DNA from: Xenorhabdus kozodoii
GTDB taxonomy: Bacteria > Pseudomonadota > Gammaproteobacteria > Enterobacterales > Enterobacteriaceae
Reading direction: 5' to 3'
Assembly (NCBI RefSeq): GCF_002632875.1
Contig: NZ_NJCX01000008.1
Span: 104,072 to 166,601, forward strand
DNA length: 62,530 nt
The translations under genes and the position numbers were made by a program. The notes under the pieces are model-generated. The model saw only the letters and a program-made list of their open reading frames with translations. It had not been told where the DNA came from and ran no database searches. Positions 36,174 through 47,712 of this stretch are shown in pieces; position 1 is the first letter of the stretch, and the number at the start of each line of letters is the position of its first letter.

Positions 36174-38096
36174 TTAGTTTCTGCTCTGAGTAGCGGGTGT
36201 CTTGGTCGTACTGACCCCTGTTTTAGCAGCGGTGCCGGCAGGAGCGGTATTTTGGTTATTCCTGAGTAAAATATGATCCAGAATTTGGCGAACGATAGTG
36301 CCAACCGGCGGCCCAGAGCCACCATTTTCAAGAATGATGGAAACGGCAACCTTCGGGTTGTCATAAGGGGCAAAGGCAATCATCAGCTTATGGTCGCGCA
36401 AATGTTCAGCAAGTTTACTGGCATTGTAGGTTTCATAACTGAAAACCTGGGCAGTACCTGATTTGACGGCTGCTTTATAGGGTGTACCCGCAAAGAACCT
36501 CCGTGCTGTGCCATTTGGGGCATTGGCAACCCCAAGCATGCCATCTTTAGCAATTTCCCAATACCCAGAATGAATGTCCCCAATAGGTTCACTGACCGGC
36601 GGTTGGTAAGGCTGCATTTCGCCATTGACGCGAGTATTCATCAAGAAATGAGGCGTTTTTACTTCACCATCGTTAATTAAGATCATTAAGGCTTTTACCA
36701 TCTGCATCGGCGTTGCCGTCCAATATCCTTGGCCGATACCAACGGAAATGGTATCGCCTTGATACCACGGCTTTTTATAGCGTTTGAGTTTCCATTCACG
36801 GGTCGGCATATTACCGGGGTTTTCTTCCTTCAAATCAATGCCTGTAAATTGACCATAACCAAATTTTGTCATCCATTCAGACAACTTATCGATACCCATA
36901 TCATAGGCGACTTGATAGAAAAAGGTATCCGCTGATTCGACAATCGATTTATGTACATTGAGTTTGCCATGTCCCCAACGCCGCCAATCACGGTAACGTT
37001 TTTCTGATCCGGGCAGCACCCACCAACCAGGATCATTGATGGTGGTGTTCTTTGTAATGACATCACTCGTGAGGGCTGCAACGGCAATAAACGGCTTCAC
37101 TGTCGATGCGGGTGGATAAGCACCTTGTGTGGCACGGTTAATTAAGGGGCGATCGGGATCATTGAGCAGAGACTTATAGTCCTGGCTCGAAATACCATCG
37201 ACAAACAGATTCGGATCATAGCTTGGGTTGGACACCATAGCCAAAACTTCCCCTGTCCGGGGATCGGTAACCACAACACCCGCACGGCTAGTCGTCAGTA
37301 TCTCTTCAATATAGGTTTGTAGTTCTAAGTCGATTGACAGGTAAATGTCTTTGCCGGCCTGTGGCGGCTGTTCGTGTAGTTGGCGGATAACTTTACCACG
37401 GTTGTTGACTTCGACTTCTTCATAACCGGGTTTGCCATGCAAGATGGATTCATAATAGCGTTCAATACCCAATTTACCGATATCATGGGTGGCTGAATAG
37501 TCTGCAAAAATGCCTTCTTTTTCTAATCGTTCTACATCTTTATCGTTGATTTTGGCAACGTAGCCGATCACATGGGTGAGAGCGGAGCCATACGGGTAAT
37601 AGCGGCGTTGGTAACCCTTGATTTCCAGCCCGGTAAAGCGATATTGATTGACGGAGAACCGCGCAACCTGGACGGGGTTCAATGAGGTTTTTAGCGCAAT
37701 AGGCGCAAAACGGCGTGCGCGTTGACGCTCTTTTTTGAAGTTTTCAATATCTTCATCAGTCAGCCCAACGACGGAGCGTAACTCATTTAATGTCTTATCA
37801 AGGTCTGCAACTTTTTGTGGCACGATCTCTAACTGATAAATGGTTCGATTAGTTGCCAGTGGTGTACCATTGCGATCATAAATAATGCCCCTGCTTGGGG
37901 CTATGGGAACGAGCTTAATGCGATTCCCGTTTGAACGGGTCTGGTAATCTTCGTGGCGTGTGATCTGGAGATGATAGAGATTGGCAATGAGGATGCCTGT
38001 CAAAATAATAATGCCTATAAACGCCACGAATGCGCGGCGTATAAATAAGGCCAATTCAGCCGAATGATCGCGAAAAGGGGTTCGTTGATTCTTCAT
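36174..38096 (-). CDS. mrdA: Penicillin-binding protein 2 (elongasome transpeptidase)
   Basis: A 640-residue class B PBP that crosslinks side-wall peptidoglycan with RodA. One N-terminal transmembrane segment, a pedestal domain (NRIKLVPIAPSRGIIYDRNG), and the transpeptidase motifs STVK (PASTVKPF), SADTF and KSGTAQ are present. The ATG giving MKNQRTPFRDH aligns with E. coli MKLQNSFRDY; an upstream GTG (38114) is possible. The C-terminal tail is Ala/Thr-rich and variable. Confidence 0.96.
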   Translation of the reverse strand: MKNQRTPFRDHSAELALFIRRAFVAFIGIIILTGILIANLYHLQITRHEDYQTRSNGNRIKLVPIAPSRGIIYDRNGTPLATNRTIYQLEIVPQKVADLDKTLNELRSVVGLTDEDIENFKKERQRARRFAPIALKTSLNPVQVARFSVNQYRFTGLEIKGYQRRYYPYGSALTHVIGYVAKINDKDVERLEKEGIFADYSATHDIGKLGIERYYESILHGKPGYEEVEVNNRGKVIRQLHEQPPQAGKDIYLSIDLELQTYIEEILTTSRAGVVVTDPRTGEVLAMVSNPSYDPNLFVDGISSQDYKSLLNDPDRPLINRATQGAYPPASTVKPFIAVAALTSDVITKNTTINDPGWWVLPGSEKRYRDWRRWGHGKLNVHKSIVESADTFFYQVAYDMGIDKLSEWMTKFGYGQFTGIDLKEENPGNMPTREWKLKRYKKPWYQGDTISVGIGQGYWTATPMQMVKALMILINDGEVKTPHFLMNTRVNGEMQPYQPPVSEPIGDIHSGYWEIAKDGMLGVANAPNGTARRFFAGTPYKAAVKSGTAQVFSYETYNASKLAEHLRDHKLMIAFAPYDNPKVAVSIILENGGSGPPVGTIVRQILDHILLRNNQNTAPAGTAAKTGVSTTKTPATQSRN

Positions 38097-38132
38097 CCCA
38101 TTGCCAGAATTCACAGTGTCAGATTACCCAAT

Positions 38133-38603
38133 TTATTCCCGATGATAAGGGTGGTTAGTCGTGATGCTCCATGCTCGATAAAGGCTCTCAGCAACCAGAA
38201 CCCGTACAAGAGGATGTGGCATAGTTAAAGGAGAAAGTGACCAGCTTTGTTCCGCGGCTGCTTTGCAGGCAGGGGCTAAACCTTCAGGGCCACCAATTAA
38301 CAAACTGACATTTCTGCCATCCAGCTTCCAACGTTCAAGCTGTTGTGCCAATTGCGGCGTATCCCAACGAGAGCCAGGAATATCCAGGGTCACAATACGG
38401 TTGCCTTTACCCACCGCGGCCAGCATTTGTTCGCCTTCTTTTTCCAGAATGCGCTTGATATCCGCATTTTTGCCCCGTTTCCCCGCTGGAATTTCAATAA
38501 GCTCAAAAGGCATATCCTTGGGAAAACGATTCAAATAATCTATGAAGCCGGTCTGTACCCAGTCCGGCATTTTTGTTCCTACAGCGACCAATTGTAACTT
38601 CAA
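38133..38603 (-). CDS. rlmH: 23S rRNA pseudouridine-1915 N3-methyltransferase
   Basis: A 156-residue SPOUT methyltransferase that methylates Psi1915 in helix 69 of 23S rRNA. The knot region [20 protein letters not shown] and the C-terminal [20 protein letters not shown] are diagnostic. It starts 2 bases after the rsfS stop. Confidence 0.96.
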   Translation of the reverse strand: MKLQLVAVGTKMPDWVQTGFIDYLNRFPKDMPFELIEIPAGKRGKNADIKRILEKEGEQMLAAVGKGNRIVTLDIPGSRWDTPQLAQQLERWKLDGRNVSLLIGGPEGLAPACKAAAEQSWSLSPLTMPHPLVRVLVAESLYRAWSITTNHPYHRE

Positions 38604-38605
38604 AC

Positions 38606-38923
38606 TCAGCTCCAGAGTTTTTCCAGTTCATACATACGGCGGCTGTCTTCTTGCATAACATGAACCATGATTTCGCCGAGATCGATGACTACCCAGTCTG
38701 AAATGCCTTGTCCTTCAACACCGAGAGGCATGATACCGGCTTGGCGGCAGTCATCCACGAGATTATCGGCTACAGACATCAGGTGGCGGCTTGATGTGCC
38801 GGTACAGATAACCATGCAGTCAGTAATGCTGGATTTTCCACGGACATCTATAGAAACAATATCTTGAGCTTTGGAATCTTCAAGTTTATCAATAACAAAT
38901 TGTTGTAGTTCTGTGCCTTGCAA
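38606..38923 (-). CDS. rsfS: Ribosomal silencing factor RsfS
   Basis: A 105-residue RsfS/YbeB that binds L14 and blocks subunit joining in starvation. Core: [40 protein letters not shown] and [18 protein letters not shown]. The start is set at a TTG codon (LQGTELQQF): it gives exactly the E. coli length, is preceded by AAAGGTGAT at proper spacing, and upstream in-frame codons (to 39010) do not resemble the family. Confidence 0.92.
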   Translation of the reverse strand: MQGTELQQFVIDKLEDSKAQDIVSIDVRGKSSITDCMVICTGTSSRHLMSVADNLVDDCRQAGIMPLGVEGQGISDWVVIDLGEIMVHVMQEDSRRMYELEKLWS

Positions 38924-39027
38924 AAGGATCACCTTTATTTCATAAAATGGGTTGAGTAATGCAGAATAATAACATGCCAATCTCCATAAAAGTAAGCGAG
39001 TTAGCTGCAAATCACTGCATGGTTCCG

Positions 39028-39756
39028 CTATTTCTTATATAGCCCCTGTGAATCGATATAATTTTGTATTGATGGAGGCAGCAAATCATCGCAATTACCC
39101 CCTTGCTGGTGACGTTGGCGAATATCCGTTGCTGAAATGTTTAATAACGGAGTGGCTGCCAGATAAATACAACCGTGTGGTTTTTGGCTCAATAGGAATG
39201 GAGAGTCAATTTGATGCTTTTCAAGCCATGACTGCATGCCTGGCGCCGAAAGTTGGCTTTGATAACCCGGACGGGAGCAGACCAACAGATGGCAAATATC
39301 GAGCAACGCTTCCCACTTATACCAGGTATGGATAGTTTGCAATGAATCCTGCCCAATGATAAACGCCAATGGGTGTTGCTCACCCATTTCCTGACGAAAA
39401 GATTTCAGGGTTTCGACAGTGTAAGAGGGTGATTGCCGTTCCAGTTCGCGGGTATCTACGGTAAACAGAGGGTTATCCCGCACCACCAGACGAACCATTT
39501 CCAGCCGTTGCTGAGCCGTTGCCTCAGGTTGAGGGCGATGCGGAGGAACGTGATTCGGTAATAAGATCACCTGCTTGAGTCCCACTAATTGAGCCAAGGC
39601 TTCCACAGGCCGCAAATGACCATAATGAATGGGATCGAATGTGCCACCGAATAGCGCCTGAATAACCGGAGAATTCCCATTGGTTGCAGAATTAAGGGTA
39701 TCGACTTTAGCCGTATTCATTGAATCAATACTGATTGGGTTAATAGAGTCAAGCAT
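39028..39756 (-). CDS. nadD: Nicotinate-nucleotide adenylyltransferase
   Basis: A 242-residue enzyme forming deamido-NAD from nicotinate mononucleotide and ATP. It has the nucleotidyltransferase motif [12 protein letters not shown] and the C-terminal ISATDIRQR (the ISxTxxR motif). The N-terminus is ~28 residues longer than E. coli NadD; an internal ATG at 39720 would shorten it by 12. The 39756 start overlaps the end of holA by 8 bases. Confidence 0.94.
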   Translation of the reverse strand: MLDSINPISIDSMNTAKVDTLNSATNGNSPVIQALFGGTFDPIHYGHLRPVEALAQLVGLKQVILLPNHVPPHRPQPEATAQQRLEMVRLVVRDNPLFTVDTRELERQSPSYTVETLKSFRQEMGEQHPLAFIIGQDSLQTIHTWYKWEALLDICHLLVCSRPGYQSQLSAPGMQSWLEKHQIDSPFLLSQKPHGCIYLAATPLLNISATDIRQRHQQGGNCDDLLPPSIQNYIDSQGLYKK

Positions 39757-40780
39757 TCAGGAAACTCTCTGGTAATGGTTTTCCGCATAACAACATGGAG
39801 AGCGTTTCCAGGTCAGACCAAATGGATTGGCTATAATCCTGTTTGACACGCAGTTCTATCTGGGTCAACAAATGTATGGCAGATTGCAGTTCTCTCTGCG
39901 ATAGACGCTGTAAAGCGGTTGACAGCAATGCCCTGCGATTTTGCCAAACTTTATGTTGATCAAACAACGCTTTCAAAGGAACAGTCGTATATTGACGCTT
40001 AAGTACCAAAAGCAGCATGAGTTCTCTCTGTATAGTACGAAGCAAAATAACCGTCTCAATATCTTCGTGCCGAAGCTGTTTCAATATATGCCATGCCCGC
40101 TTTATTTTGCCTGCCAGTAAAGCATCAACCCAATGGTAGGGGGAAAAGTGAGCCGCATCGTTGACGGCTTCTTCTACACGAGGAAGTGTCAGTCGATTAT
40201 CAGGATAGAGCAGGGAAAGACGTTCCAGCGCCTGGGACAATGCCAATAAGTTTCCTTCATAGCAATAGCACAGTAGTTGGTTGGCTTCATTTTCCAGTAT
40301 TAGCCCCAGGTTTTTGGCTCTTTGTGCCACCCATTGCGGCAGGCGATTTTGCTCAGGGGTCAAGCAACTGACGTATATCCCATTTTGTCCAATGACTTTG
40401 AACCACGGGCTATTTTCTTGTGCTTTGGTGAGCTTGTGTCCACGCAATATCAGCAAGATATCTGAATGCAACAACCCCGATAGTTTGGTCAGTCGCTCTG
40501 CCATAGCGGCATTGGGGCCATTTTCTGGAAGTAGCAGGGTGAGAGACTGGCGGCTGGCAAACAGGCTAAGTGACTGACACAGGCTGAATATTTCATCCCA
40601 ATCGGTATGGTTATCCAATGAGAAAGTGAAATGTTCCATAAAGCCATGTTGTTCAGCCACTTTACGGATGCTGTCCTGACTTTCCTGCAATAATAATGGC
40701 TCGTTGCCCCACAACAGATAGTTGCCTCGCAGCCCTTCATTGAGCTGCGAGAGAAGTTGTTCAGGATACAGTCGGATCAT
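39749..40780 (-). CDS. holA: DNA polymerase III delta subunit
   Basis: A 343-residue clamp-loader wrench subunit that opens the beta clamp. The N-terminus [20 protein letters not shown] and [19 protein letters not shown] match HolA, and the length equals that of E. coli. It overlaps lptE by 4 bases (ATGA) and nadD by 8, in a tight operon. Confidence 0.95.
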   Translation of the reverse strand: MIRLYPEQLLSQLNEGLRGNYLLWGNEPLLLQESQDSIRKVAEQHGFMEHFTFSLDNHTDWDEIFSLCQSLSLFASRQSLTLLLPENGPNAAMAERLTKLSGLLHSDILLILRGHKLTKAQENSPWFKVIGQNGIYVSCLTPEQNRLPQWVAQRAKNLGLILENEANQLLCYCYEGNLLALSQALERLSLLYPDNRLTLPRVEEAVNDAAHFSPYHWVDALLAGKIKRAWHILKQLRHEDIETVILLRTIQRELMLLLVLKRQYTTVPLKALFDQHKVWQNRRALLSTALQRLSQRELQSAIHLLTQIELRVKQDYSQSIWSDLETLSMLLCGKPLPESFLNA

Positions 40781-41337
40781 TGCTTCTGTGTAGCCGCAGC
40801 TTTCTGTTTTGCTTGCGCTTTCAGGAGTTCTGCACTATGAACAGTCAGCAATTGGCGCATAAGCTGACGGGCCGCTTGTTCACGCATTTCTTGTTGAACC
40901 AGCTCATTTTCCGCATCCTTCGCCAATGCTTCCAATGGGTTATCAAAGAACGAACGATCAACCCTTGCCTGCAATGGATAGGTGCTGCCATCCGGCATCA
41001 GAATTTGAGCATCAACATTCAGAACCAACTGACGTTCAGCCGATTTACCATCCTGAAAGATAGAAACTGTCTCTTTGTTTTCACTGGAGCCAACAAGTTT
41101 CAGGATCGGTATTGAAGCATTACCATTTTCAACAATTTTGACATCGTTTAACCGAAGTTGCTGACGTACTGCCCGTGCCAGCGGCCCATAAGGGTCTCCA
41201 GAACTTAATTGCAATGTTTGCAGCTCCTTGGGTACTTGGGTTGTGCCCCGAAGATGGAAACCACAGCCAGCGGTGACCAGCACCGCTAACCCAAGTAACA
41301 ACGTGAAAATAGCGTGTCGTAGATTATTTTCTACCAC
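40777..41337 (-). CDS. lptE: LPS-assembly lipoprotein LptE
   Basis: A 186-residue outer-membrane lipoprotein that plugs the LptD barrel for LPS insertion. The lipobox VTAGC gives Cys25, followed by [17 protein letters not shown]. The C-terminus is rich in Ala, Lys and Gln. It follows leuS by 17 bases and overlaps holA by 4. Confidence 0.94.
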   Translation of the reverse strand: MVENNLRHAIFTLLLGLAVLVTAGCGFHLRGTTQVPKELQTLQLSSGDPYGPLARAVRQQLRLNDVKIVENGNASIPILKLVGSSENKETVSIFQDGKSAERQLVLNVDAQILMPDGSTYPLQARVDRSFFDNPLEALAKDAENELVQQEMREQAARQLMRQLLTVHSAELLKAQAKQKAAATQKQ

Positions 41338-41354
41338 AAATAGGCTCTCCTTTA

Positions 41355-43937
41355 TCAGCCTACAACCAGGTTCAGTAACTTACCTGGCACGTAGATGACT
41401 TTGCGGATACTAACGTCTTCAAGATATTTCTTCACACTGTATTCTTGTGTTGCCATCTCTTGGACATACTCTTTTGTCGCATCTGCCGGTACAGTAATGC
41501 GGCCACGAACTTTACCGTTAATTTGGATAATGACCAGCTTAGTATCGTCTACCATTGCCTGCTCATCAGCTTGTGGCCATGCCGCAGTGTCAATGTCGTC
41601 CTCATTGCCAAGTGCTTTCCACATGACGAAACAAGCGTGTGGCGTGATAGGTGAAAGCATACGTACAACCGCTGTTACTGCTTCTTGCATCAATGCGCGA
41701 TCTTGCTCAGTTTCCTGTGGTGCGCGAGTCAGCTTATTCATAAACTCCATGATAGCGGCTATCGCGGTGTTGAACGCCTGGCGGCGACCAATATCATCAG
41801 TGACCTTCGCGATGGTTTTATGCAAGTCACGGCGCAGATCTTTTTGTTCTTCGGTCAGCTTGCTGATATCCAGCGGCTGGGTTGCCCCTTTATTACTGTG
41901 CTCATGAACCAGACGCCAAATGCGTTTCAGGAAGCGATTAGCGCCTTCCACACCAGATTCTTGCCATTCCAAAGTCAGTTCTGGTGGTGCGGCGAACATC
42001 ATAAACAGACGAACGGTATCAGCGCCGTATTTATCGACCATAATTTGCGGATCGATACCATTGTTCTTGGATTTCGACATTTTGCTCATGCCAGTATAAA
42101 CCAGTTCATGACCGTCATTATCTATCGCTTTTACGGTACGGCCTTTCTCATCGTGTTCAACAATGACATCGGCTGGCGATACCCAAATTTTTTCGCCGTT
42201 GTTGCCGACATAGTAGAAAGCGTCGGCCAGAACCATGCCCTGGCACAGCAGACGCTTGGCGGGTTCATCAGAGTTGACCATGCCGGAATCGCGCATCAAT
42301 TTGTGGAAGAAGCGGAAATACATCAGATGCATGATAGCGTGTTCAATACCACCGATGTATTGATCCACGGGTAACCAATAGTTAGCCGCAGCCGGATCGA
42401 GCATACCTTTATCATAATCTGGGCAGGTATAACGGGCGTAATACCATGAAGATTCCATAAAGGTATCAAAGGTATCCGTTTCGAGCAGAGCAGGCTGACC
42501 GTTGATGGTTGTTTTTGCCCATGTTGGATCAGCTTTGATTGGACTGGTGATACCATCCATCACGACATCTTCTGGCAAGATGACCGGCAATTGATCTTCT
42601 GGAACAGAGGCAACCGTGCCATCTTCCAGGGTTGCCATTGGAATTGGAGCACCCCAATAACGTTGACGGGAAACTCCCCAGTCACGCAGGCGGTAATTGA
42701 CTTTACGTTGTCCGCCGCCCATGGCAACCAGCTTGTCAGCGATAGCATTGAAGCCTTCTTCATGACTCAATCCGCTGAATTCACCGGAATTGACCAATGC
42801 ATTTTTGTCAGTCATCACCGCTTCTTGCACGTTTGGTACATTGCCATCATTGTCAAGAATAACGGCTTTCATTGGCAGGTTGTATTTGGTGGCAAATTCC
42901 CAATCCCGTTGGTCGTGCGCCGGAACAGCCATAACCGCACCCGTGCCGTATTCCATCAAGACAAAGTTGGCAACCCAGATAGCGATTTTTTCATTAGTCA
43001 ATGGATGAATGACAAACATGCCTGTTGACATGCCTTTTTTCTCCATCGTTGCCATATCAGCTTCAGCCACTTTGGTATTCCGACATTCATCGATGAATGT
43101 TGCCAGTTCAGGATTATTTTCTGCCGCTTGTTTTGCCAGAGGGTGAGCCGCTGCGACAGCAACATAAGTTGCACCCATGAATGTATCCGGGCGAGTGGTG
43201 TAAACGGTGAGTTTTTCCTGGCTGTCAGCAACATTAAATGTGATTTCCACACCCTCAGAACGACCAATCCAGTTGCGTTGCATGGTCTTGACCTGTTCAG
43301 GCCAATCTTCCAGTTTATCCAGATCGTTTAGCAGCTCTTCTGCGTAAGCGGTGATCTTAATGAACCATTGCGGGATCTCTTTACGCTCAACCTGGCTATC
43401 ACAACGCCAGCAACAGCCATCAATAACCTGCTCATTAGCGAGGACTGTCTGGTCATGTGGACACCAGTTAACGGCAGACGTTTTTTTGTATACCAGACCC
43501 TTTTCGTACAATTGGGTGAAGAACCACTGTTCCCAACGGTAGTACTCTGGCGTACAGGTCGTCACTTCACGATCCCAGTCATAGCCAAAACCCAGTTTTT
43601 TTAACTGGTTTTTCATGTATTCAATGTTGGAATAAGTCCATGGGGCAGGAGCGGTATTATTTTTGACCGCAGCCCCTTCTGCTGGCAGGCCAAAGGCATC
43701 CCAACCGATAGGTTGCAGTACATTTTTACCTAACATGCGCTGATAACGGGAAATGACATCACCAATAGTGTAATTACGGACATGGCCCATATGTAGTCGG
43801 CCAGAAGGGTAAGGTAGCATGGACAGGCAATAATATTTTTCTTTGCTGTTGTCTTCTGTCACTTTGAACGTTTGCTTCTCTTGCCAATGAAGCTGGACTT
43901 GTTGTTCTATGTCTTCTGGACGATATTGTTCTTGCAT
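41355..43937 (-). CDS. leuS: Leucyl-tRNA synthetase
   Basis: An 860-residue class I synthetase of the same length as in E. coli. The HIGH motif appears as HMGH ([20 protein letters not shown]) and the KMSKS motif as [13 protein letters not shown]. The CP1 editing domain includes the threonine-rich [14 protein letters not shown]. Start [18 protein letters not shown]. Confidence 0.98.
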   Translation of the reverse strand: MQEQYRPEDIEQQVQLHWQEKQTFKVTEDNSKEKYYCLSMLPYPSGRLHMGHVRNYTIGDVISRYQRMLGKNVLQPIGWDAFGLPAEGAAVKNNTAPAPWTYSNIEYMKNQLKKLGFGYDWDREVTTCTPEYYRWEQWFFTQLYEKGLVYKKTSAVNWCPHDQTVLANEQVIDGCCWRCDSQVERKEIPQWFIKITAYAEELLNDLDKLEDWPEQVKTMQRNWIGRSEGVEITFNVADSQEKLTVYTTRPDTFMGATYVAVAAAHPLAKQAAENNPELATFIDECRNTKVAEADMATMEKKGMSTGMFVIHPLTNEKIAIWVANFVLMEYGTGAVMAVPAHDQRDWEFATKYNLPMKAVILDNDGNVPNVQEAVMTDKNALVNSGEFSGLSHEEGFNAIADKLVAMGGGQRKVNYRLRDWGVSRQRYWGAPIPMATLEDGTVASVPEDQLPVILPEDVVMDGITSPIKADPTWAKTTINGQPALLETDTFDTFMESSWYYARYTCPDYDKGMLDPAAANYWLPVDQYIGGIEHAIMHLMYFRFFHKLMRDSGMVNSDEPAKRLLCQGMVLADAFYYVGNNGEKIWVSPADVIVEHDEKGRTVKAIDNDGHELVYTGMSKMSKSKNNGIDPQIMVDKYGADTVRLFMMFAAPPELTLEWQESGVEGANRFLKRIWRLVHEHSNKGATQPLDISKLTEEQKDLRRDLHKTIAKVTDDIGRRQAFNTAIAAIMEFMNKLTRAPQETEQDRALMQEAVTAVVRMLSPITPHACFVMWKALGNEDDIDTAAWPQADEQAMVDDTKLVIIQINGKVRGRITVPADATKEYVQEMATQEYSVKKYLEDVSIRKVIYVPGKLLNLVVG

Positions 43938-44098
43938 GGCACCGATAATCCTATGGTGAGTAATAAAGCGACGCGTTTAGCGTGTTTGGTTTATTTATGA
44001 AATCTAAGATCCCATAGCATAGCTGATAAGGGATGGAGGCAACAACTCTTGTTAAAGGTGGATTGAGGAAAATGACTTATTTTTAGGGGAAATTTAAG

Positions 44099-44126
44099 GT
44101 CGGCGGCAGCTTTGCCCTCCGCCGAC
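44099..44126 (-). terminator. GC-rich hairpin after gltL
   Basis: GTCGGCGG (44099-44106) pairs with CCGCCGAC (44119-44126). It lies 10 bases beyond the gltL stop. On the minus strand the sequence after it is CTTAAATTTCCCC, with only a short T-run, so it is a likely but weak terminator for gltIJKL. Confidence 0.6.
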
Positions 44127-44135
44127 AAGGACAAA

Positions 44136-44864
44136 TCAGTGCAGAATTTTCGCCAGAAAATCGCGGGCACGCTCTGATTTTGGGTTGGCAAAGAAATCTT
44201 CTTTCTTACTGTCTTCGACAATCTTGCCTTCATCCATGAAAATAACACGGTGCGCTACCTTTTTGGCAAATCCCATCTCATGGGTGACAACCATCATAGT
44301 CATACCTTCGTTTGCCAGTTTCACCATGACATCCAGCACTTCATTAATCATTTCAGGATCAAGTGCGGAAGTGGGTTCATCAAACAGCATCGCAATAGGA
44401 TCCATACAGAGCGCCCTGGCAATGGCAACCCGTTGTTGCTGACCACCAGAGAGTTGTGATGGGAATTTATCTGCATGGCTGGTTAACCCAACTCGCTCCA
44501 GCAGCTTTAATCCTTTTTCAGTCGCTTCTTTCTTATCCCGTTTTAACACTTTAATCTGGGCCAGTGTCAGGTTTTCAATAATCGACAGGTGCGGAAAAAG
44601 TTCAAAATGCTGAAACACCATGCCGACTTTGGAACGCAGTTGTGCCAGATTGGTGTTCTTGTCATTGACTTTTGTGTCGTTTACTCGAATTTCACCTTGC
44701 TGGACAGGTTCAAGGCCATTGACCGTTTTTATCAGTGTGGATTTGCCGGAACCGGAAGGCCCACAGACCACGACCACTTCGCCTTTTTTGACTTCAGTCG
44801 AGCAGTCAGTAAGAACCTGAAATTGGCCATACCACTTGGATATATTTTTCAGGGAAATCATCAA
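44136..44864 (-). CDS. gltL: Glutamate/aspartate ABC transporter ATP-binding protein
   Basis: A 242-residue polar amino-acid ABC ATPase: Walker [13 protein letters not shown], signature [15 protein letters not shown], Walker [16 protein letters not shown]-loop VVTHEMGFA. It overlaps gltK by 4 bases and is the last gene of gltIJKL. Confidence 0.95.
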   Translation of the reverse strand: MMISLKNISKWYGQFQVLTDCSTEVKKGEVVVVCGPSGSGKSTLIKTVNGLEPVQQGEIRVNDTKVNDKNTNLAQLRSKVGMVFQHFELFPHLSIIENLTLAQIKVLKRDKKEATEKGLKLLERVGLTSHADKFPSQLSGGQQQRVAIARALCMDPIAMLFDEPTSALDPEMINEVLDVMVKLANEGMTMMVVTHEMGFAKKVAHRVIFMDEGKIVEDSKKEDFFANPKSERARDFLAKILH

Positions 44865-45535
44865 ACAGTCCTTTTCTTCAAATAGTTAACCAGCATAGAA
44901 GCGGAAAAACTAATCACAAAATAAACAAAGCCGGCAAACAGAACCATTTCAATTTGGGTTCCATCACGCTCACCAATATTCGTTGCTGTACGGAAAAAAT
45001 CCGCCAGACTCAATACATATACCAGAGAAGTATCCTGGAATAATACAATGCCTTGTGTCAGCAGCAATGGGATCATCGCCCGAAAGGCTTGTGGCAGTAT
45101 GACTAGCCGCATGCTTTGCATATGGGTCATTCCCAACGCCAGCGCCGCAGAAGATTGCCCGCGAGAAATGCTCTGGATGCCTGCCCGAATGATTTCGGAG
45201 TAGTAAGCTGCTTCAAAGAGCGAAAACGCTACCATTGCAGAAATTAAACGGATATCAGTTTTTGGCGATATGCCTAGAATATTTTGTAATAAGTTAGGCA
45301 CAATCAGATAAAACCACAGTAATACCATCACCAGTGGTACTGAGCGGAAAAGGTTAACATAGAGGGCGGCAAACCAACTCAATGCCTTGATGGATGAGAG
45401 GCGCATAATTGCCAGAATGGTTCCCCAGACAATACCGATGATAATGGCGGTCACAGTAATTTTTGCCGTTATCAATAACCCATTCAGAAGAAAGGGCAAA
45501 CTCGGTATAATTGAACTCCAGTCAAATTGATACAT
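44861..45535 (-). CDS. gltK: Glutamate/aspartate ABC transporter permease GltK
   Basis: A 224-residue HisM-type inner-membrane permease of the GltIJKL importer, with the family motif [20 protein letters not shown] (EAA-like loop) and [18 protein letters not shown]. The ATG lies 4 bases after the gltJ stop. Confidence 0.94.
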   Translation of the reverse strand: MYQFDWSSIIPSLPFLLNGLLITAKITVTAIIIGIVWGTILAIMRLSSIKALSWFAALYVNLFRSVPLVMVLLWFYLIVPNLLQNILGISPKTDIRLISAMVAFSLFEAAYYSEIIRAGIQSISRGQSSAALALGMTHMQSMRLVILPQAFRAMIPLLLTQGIVLFQDTSLVYVLSLADFFRTATNIGERDGTQIEMVLFAGFVYFVISFSASMLVNYLKKRTV

Positions 45536-45539
45536 TGCT

Positions 45540-46280
45540 TTATTGCCCTCCTATGTTGCCCGATAAACGTACTTTTTTCTCCAATATGCTCATGGCAAGC
45601 ATAATCACGAGGTTGATACCGACATAGGCCAATGTGATCGCGGTAAATGATTCATAGGCGTGTGCGGAATAATCCAGCAATTTACTGGCCTGAGCTGCCA
45701 TATCGACTAAGCCGATTGTGGAGGCAATGGCTGAGTTCTTCACCAAATTGAGCATTTCCGAGGTCATTGGGGGAATGATCACTCGGTAGGCATTTGGCAA
45801 CAGAACATAGCGATAGGTTTGTGGCAACGTTAAGCCCATTGCCAGCCCTGCGGCTTTTTGCCCTCTTGGGAGTGACTGGATTGCCGCACGAACTTGTTCG
45901 CAGACACGGGCAGCCGTGAATAACCCTAAGCAAACCACTGAGGAGATAAAAAATTGGATATTGGGGTCAAGATCCATTTTGAACCAATCGCTTAGGTTTT
46001 TGGGCAGAAATTCGGGGACCACCAGATACCAGGTAAAAAATTGGACAATGAGAGGGACGTTGCGAAATAACTCAACATAACAGGCTCCAAGCCCAGAAAG
46101 GAATTTATTCGGCACTGTACGGAGAATACCGAACAACGAACCGACAACGAATGCAATGATCCAAGCGCAGGCGGAAAGTGCCACCGTCACCTGAAAACCA
46201 GAAATAAGCCACCCCAGATAGGTGGTATTACCAAAAGGGGCAGCTTGTAAAAAGATGCCCCAATCCCAATTAACGGACAT
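45540..46280 (-). CDS. gltJ: Glutamate/aspartate ABC transporter permease GltJ
   Basis: A 246-residue permease partner of GltK. Start [20 protein letters not shown] matches E. coli exactly in length; the frame is open 11 codons upstream to 46313. EAA-like loop: [20 protein letters not shown]. Confidence 0.94.
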   Translation of the reverse strand: MSVNWDWGIFLQAAPFGNTTYLGWLISGFQVTVALSACAWIIAFVVGSLFGILRTVPNKFLSGLGACYVELFRNVPLIVQFFTWYLVVPEFLPKNLSDWFKMDLDPNIQFFISSVVCLGLFTAARVCEQVRAAIQSLPRGQKAAGLAMGLTLPQTYRYVLLPNAYRVIIPPMTSEMLNLVKNSAIASTIGLVDMAAQASKLLDYSAHAYESFTAITLAYVGINLVIMLAMSILEKKVRLSGNIGGQ

Positions 46281-46332
46281 AATCGAACTCCCTGATATGG
46301 GGTTAGCTGTCATTCATCGAAATCTAAATTCG

Positions 46333-46363
46333 GGAAAAAATGAGGTAGGGAACGACTACCTCA
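46333..46363 (-). terminator. Hairpin and T-run between gltI and gltJ (SroC-like position)
   Basis: On the minus strand TGAGGTAG ... CTACCTCA (stem 46341-46348 with 46356-46363) is followed by TTTTTTCC. It lies in the 120-base gap between gltI and gltJ. In E. coli this gap yields the small RNA SroC, a sponge of GcvB, and partial termination there sets the gltI:gltJKL ratio. The hairpin could do both here; an SroC homologue by sequence is not shown. Confidence 0.65.
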
Positions 46364-46400
46364 TACCCGATCCGCCAATAAAATTGGGGTTATTGTTTAA

Positions 46401-47294
46401 CTAATTCAATGCTTTATCGTTTGGAGCCTTAAACAAGTCTTTCATTTCATCTGAGATAGAGAAGTTTAAATTCAGATTCTTAGGTGGAATGGGTTCTTTG
46501 AACCAGCGATCAAACATTTTTTCTGCTTCACCGGAGGTTTGTGTTTTGGCTATAACGTCATCAATCAATTGCTTAAATTGAGGATCATTTTTGCGTAGCA
46601 TACAGCCGTACGCTTCTTCCGATTGTGGTTTGCCAACAATAATCCACTGATCGGGTTTCTTCGCTTTGGCGCGTTCACCAGCGAGCAGGGCATCGTCCAT
46701 CATAAAGGCGACAGCACGGCCTGATTCCAGAGTACGAAACGAATCACCATGATCTTTGGCACTGATGATCCGCATCTTCATTTGCTTTTCATCATTGAGC
46801 TTATTCAACAAAATTTCAGAAGTGGTGCCAGAAGTGACAACAACATTTTTTCCTGCCAGATCATCAAATCCCTTGACGCCTGAATCTTTTTTGGTCAGCA
46901 GACGTGTACCGACGACAAAGATCGTATTGGAGAATGCCGCTTGTTTTTGCCGTTCATAATTATTGGTTGTGGATCCGCATTCAAAATCGAAAGTCCCGTT
47001 TTGTAGTAGGGGAATGCGGTTCTGGGAAGTAATCGGGAGCAGCTTGACTTGCAAATTAGGGATATCCAGTTTTTTCTTGACCGCATCAACGATCAGGTTG
47101 GAATAATCCTGGGAATAACCCACGACGTTTTGCTGATTATCGTAGTAAGAGAACGGAACAGAAGATTCTCGGTGCCCAACAACGATAACGCCATTATCTT
47201 TGATTTTTTTCAGTGTTCCAGTCAATTCCTCGGCATGGGCAGCACCAACTGTACTAAGTAACATCATGGCTAACATTAGCTTACGCATATACAA
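46401..47294 (-). CDS. gltI: Glutamate/aspartate periplasmic binding protein
   Basis: A 297-residue binding protein with signal peptide ending AHA-EELTG. The mature part matches GltI: GVIVVGHRESSVPFSYYDNQ, GSTTNNYERQKQAAFSNTIF, and EAYGCMLRKNDPQFKQLIDD. An internal Met (codon 3) is an alternative start at 47288. Confidence 0.95.
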   Translation of the reverse strand: MYMRKLMLAMMLLSTVGAAHAEELTGTLKKIKDNGVIVVGHRESSVPFSYYDNQQNVVGYSQDYSNLIVDAVKKKLDIPNLQVKLLPITSQNRIPLLQNGTFDFECGSTTNNYERQKQAAFSNTIFVVGTRLLTKKDSGVKGFDDLAGKNVVVTSGTTSEILLNKLNDEKQMKMRIISAKDHGDSFRTLESGRAVAFMMDDALLAGERAKAKKPDQWIIVGKPQSEEAYGCMLRKNDPQFKQLIDDVIAKTQTSGEAEKMFDRWFKEPIPPKNLNLNFSISDEMKDLFKAPNDKALN

Positions 47295-47651
47295 CTCCTA
47301 TATCCGGTTGTTTTTTTCGTGAAATGAGGCTCTCTCACAGATAATTGTGTTTCTGCATGTTTCTACATAAATGAATAAGACTGTCGAAACGATTTTCTGA
47401 TTTTTTGTTTATATACCGTAAAAAAATAATTCATAATGTTACTTTTTTGAAACCATAATGTTTCTGTTTCGCGACTCACATCGCACTATAAATGAACAAT
47501 TTCATTTATGCGTGATTAAAAGGCAAATAATGTTGAATGCTGTTCACACTTTGCACTATTTGAAGCAATATTCTGTTTTGGTTGGTTCTTTGTGGTGAAA
47601 TATGTGATTGGTTGTTGCTATTTTAGTGATGAAATCGATGATTAAATGAAA
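47295..47651. other. Promoter region of gltIJKL, no gene seen
   Basis: About 350 AT-rich bases before gltI. I see no believable coding frame. The upstream promoter of gltIJKL is expected here, but no site could be pinned down. Confidence 0.5.
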
Positions 47652-47676
47652 TCCGGGCATAAATAATATGCCCGGA
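47652..47676 (-). terminator. Hairpin downstream of lnt
   Basis: TCCGGGCAT pairs with ATGCCCGGA (47652-47660 with 47668-47676), loop AAATAAT. It is 37 bases beyond the lnt stop. T-runs flank it on both sides (TTTCATTT on the minus strand, CTCTTTTTA on the plus strand). Confidence 0.75.
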
Positions 47677-47712
47677 CTCTTTTTAATTTTCAATTATGAG
47701 AAAGATAGGAAA

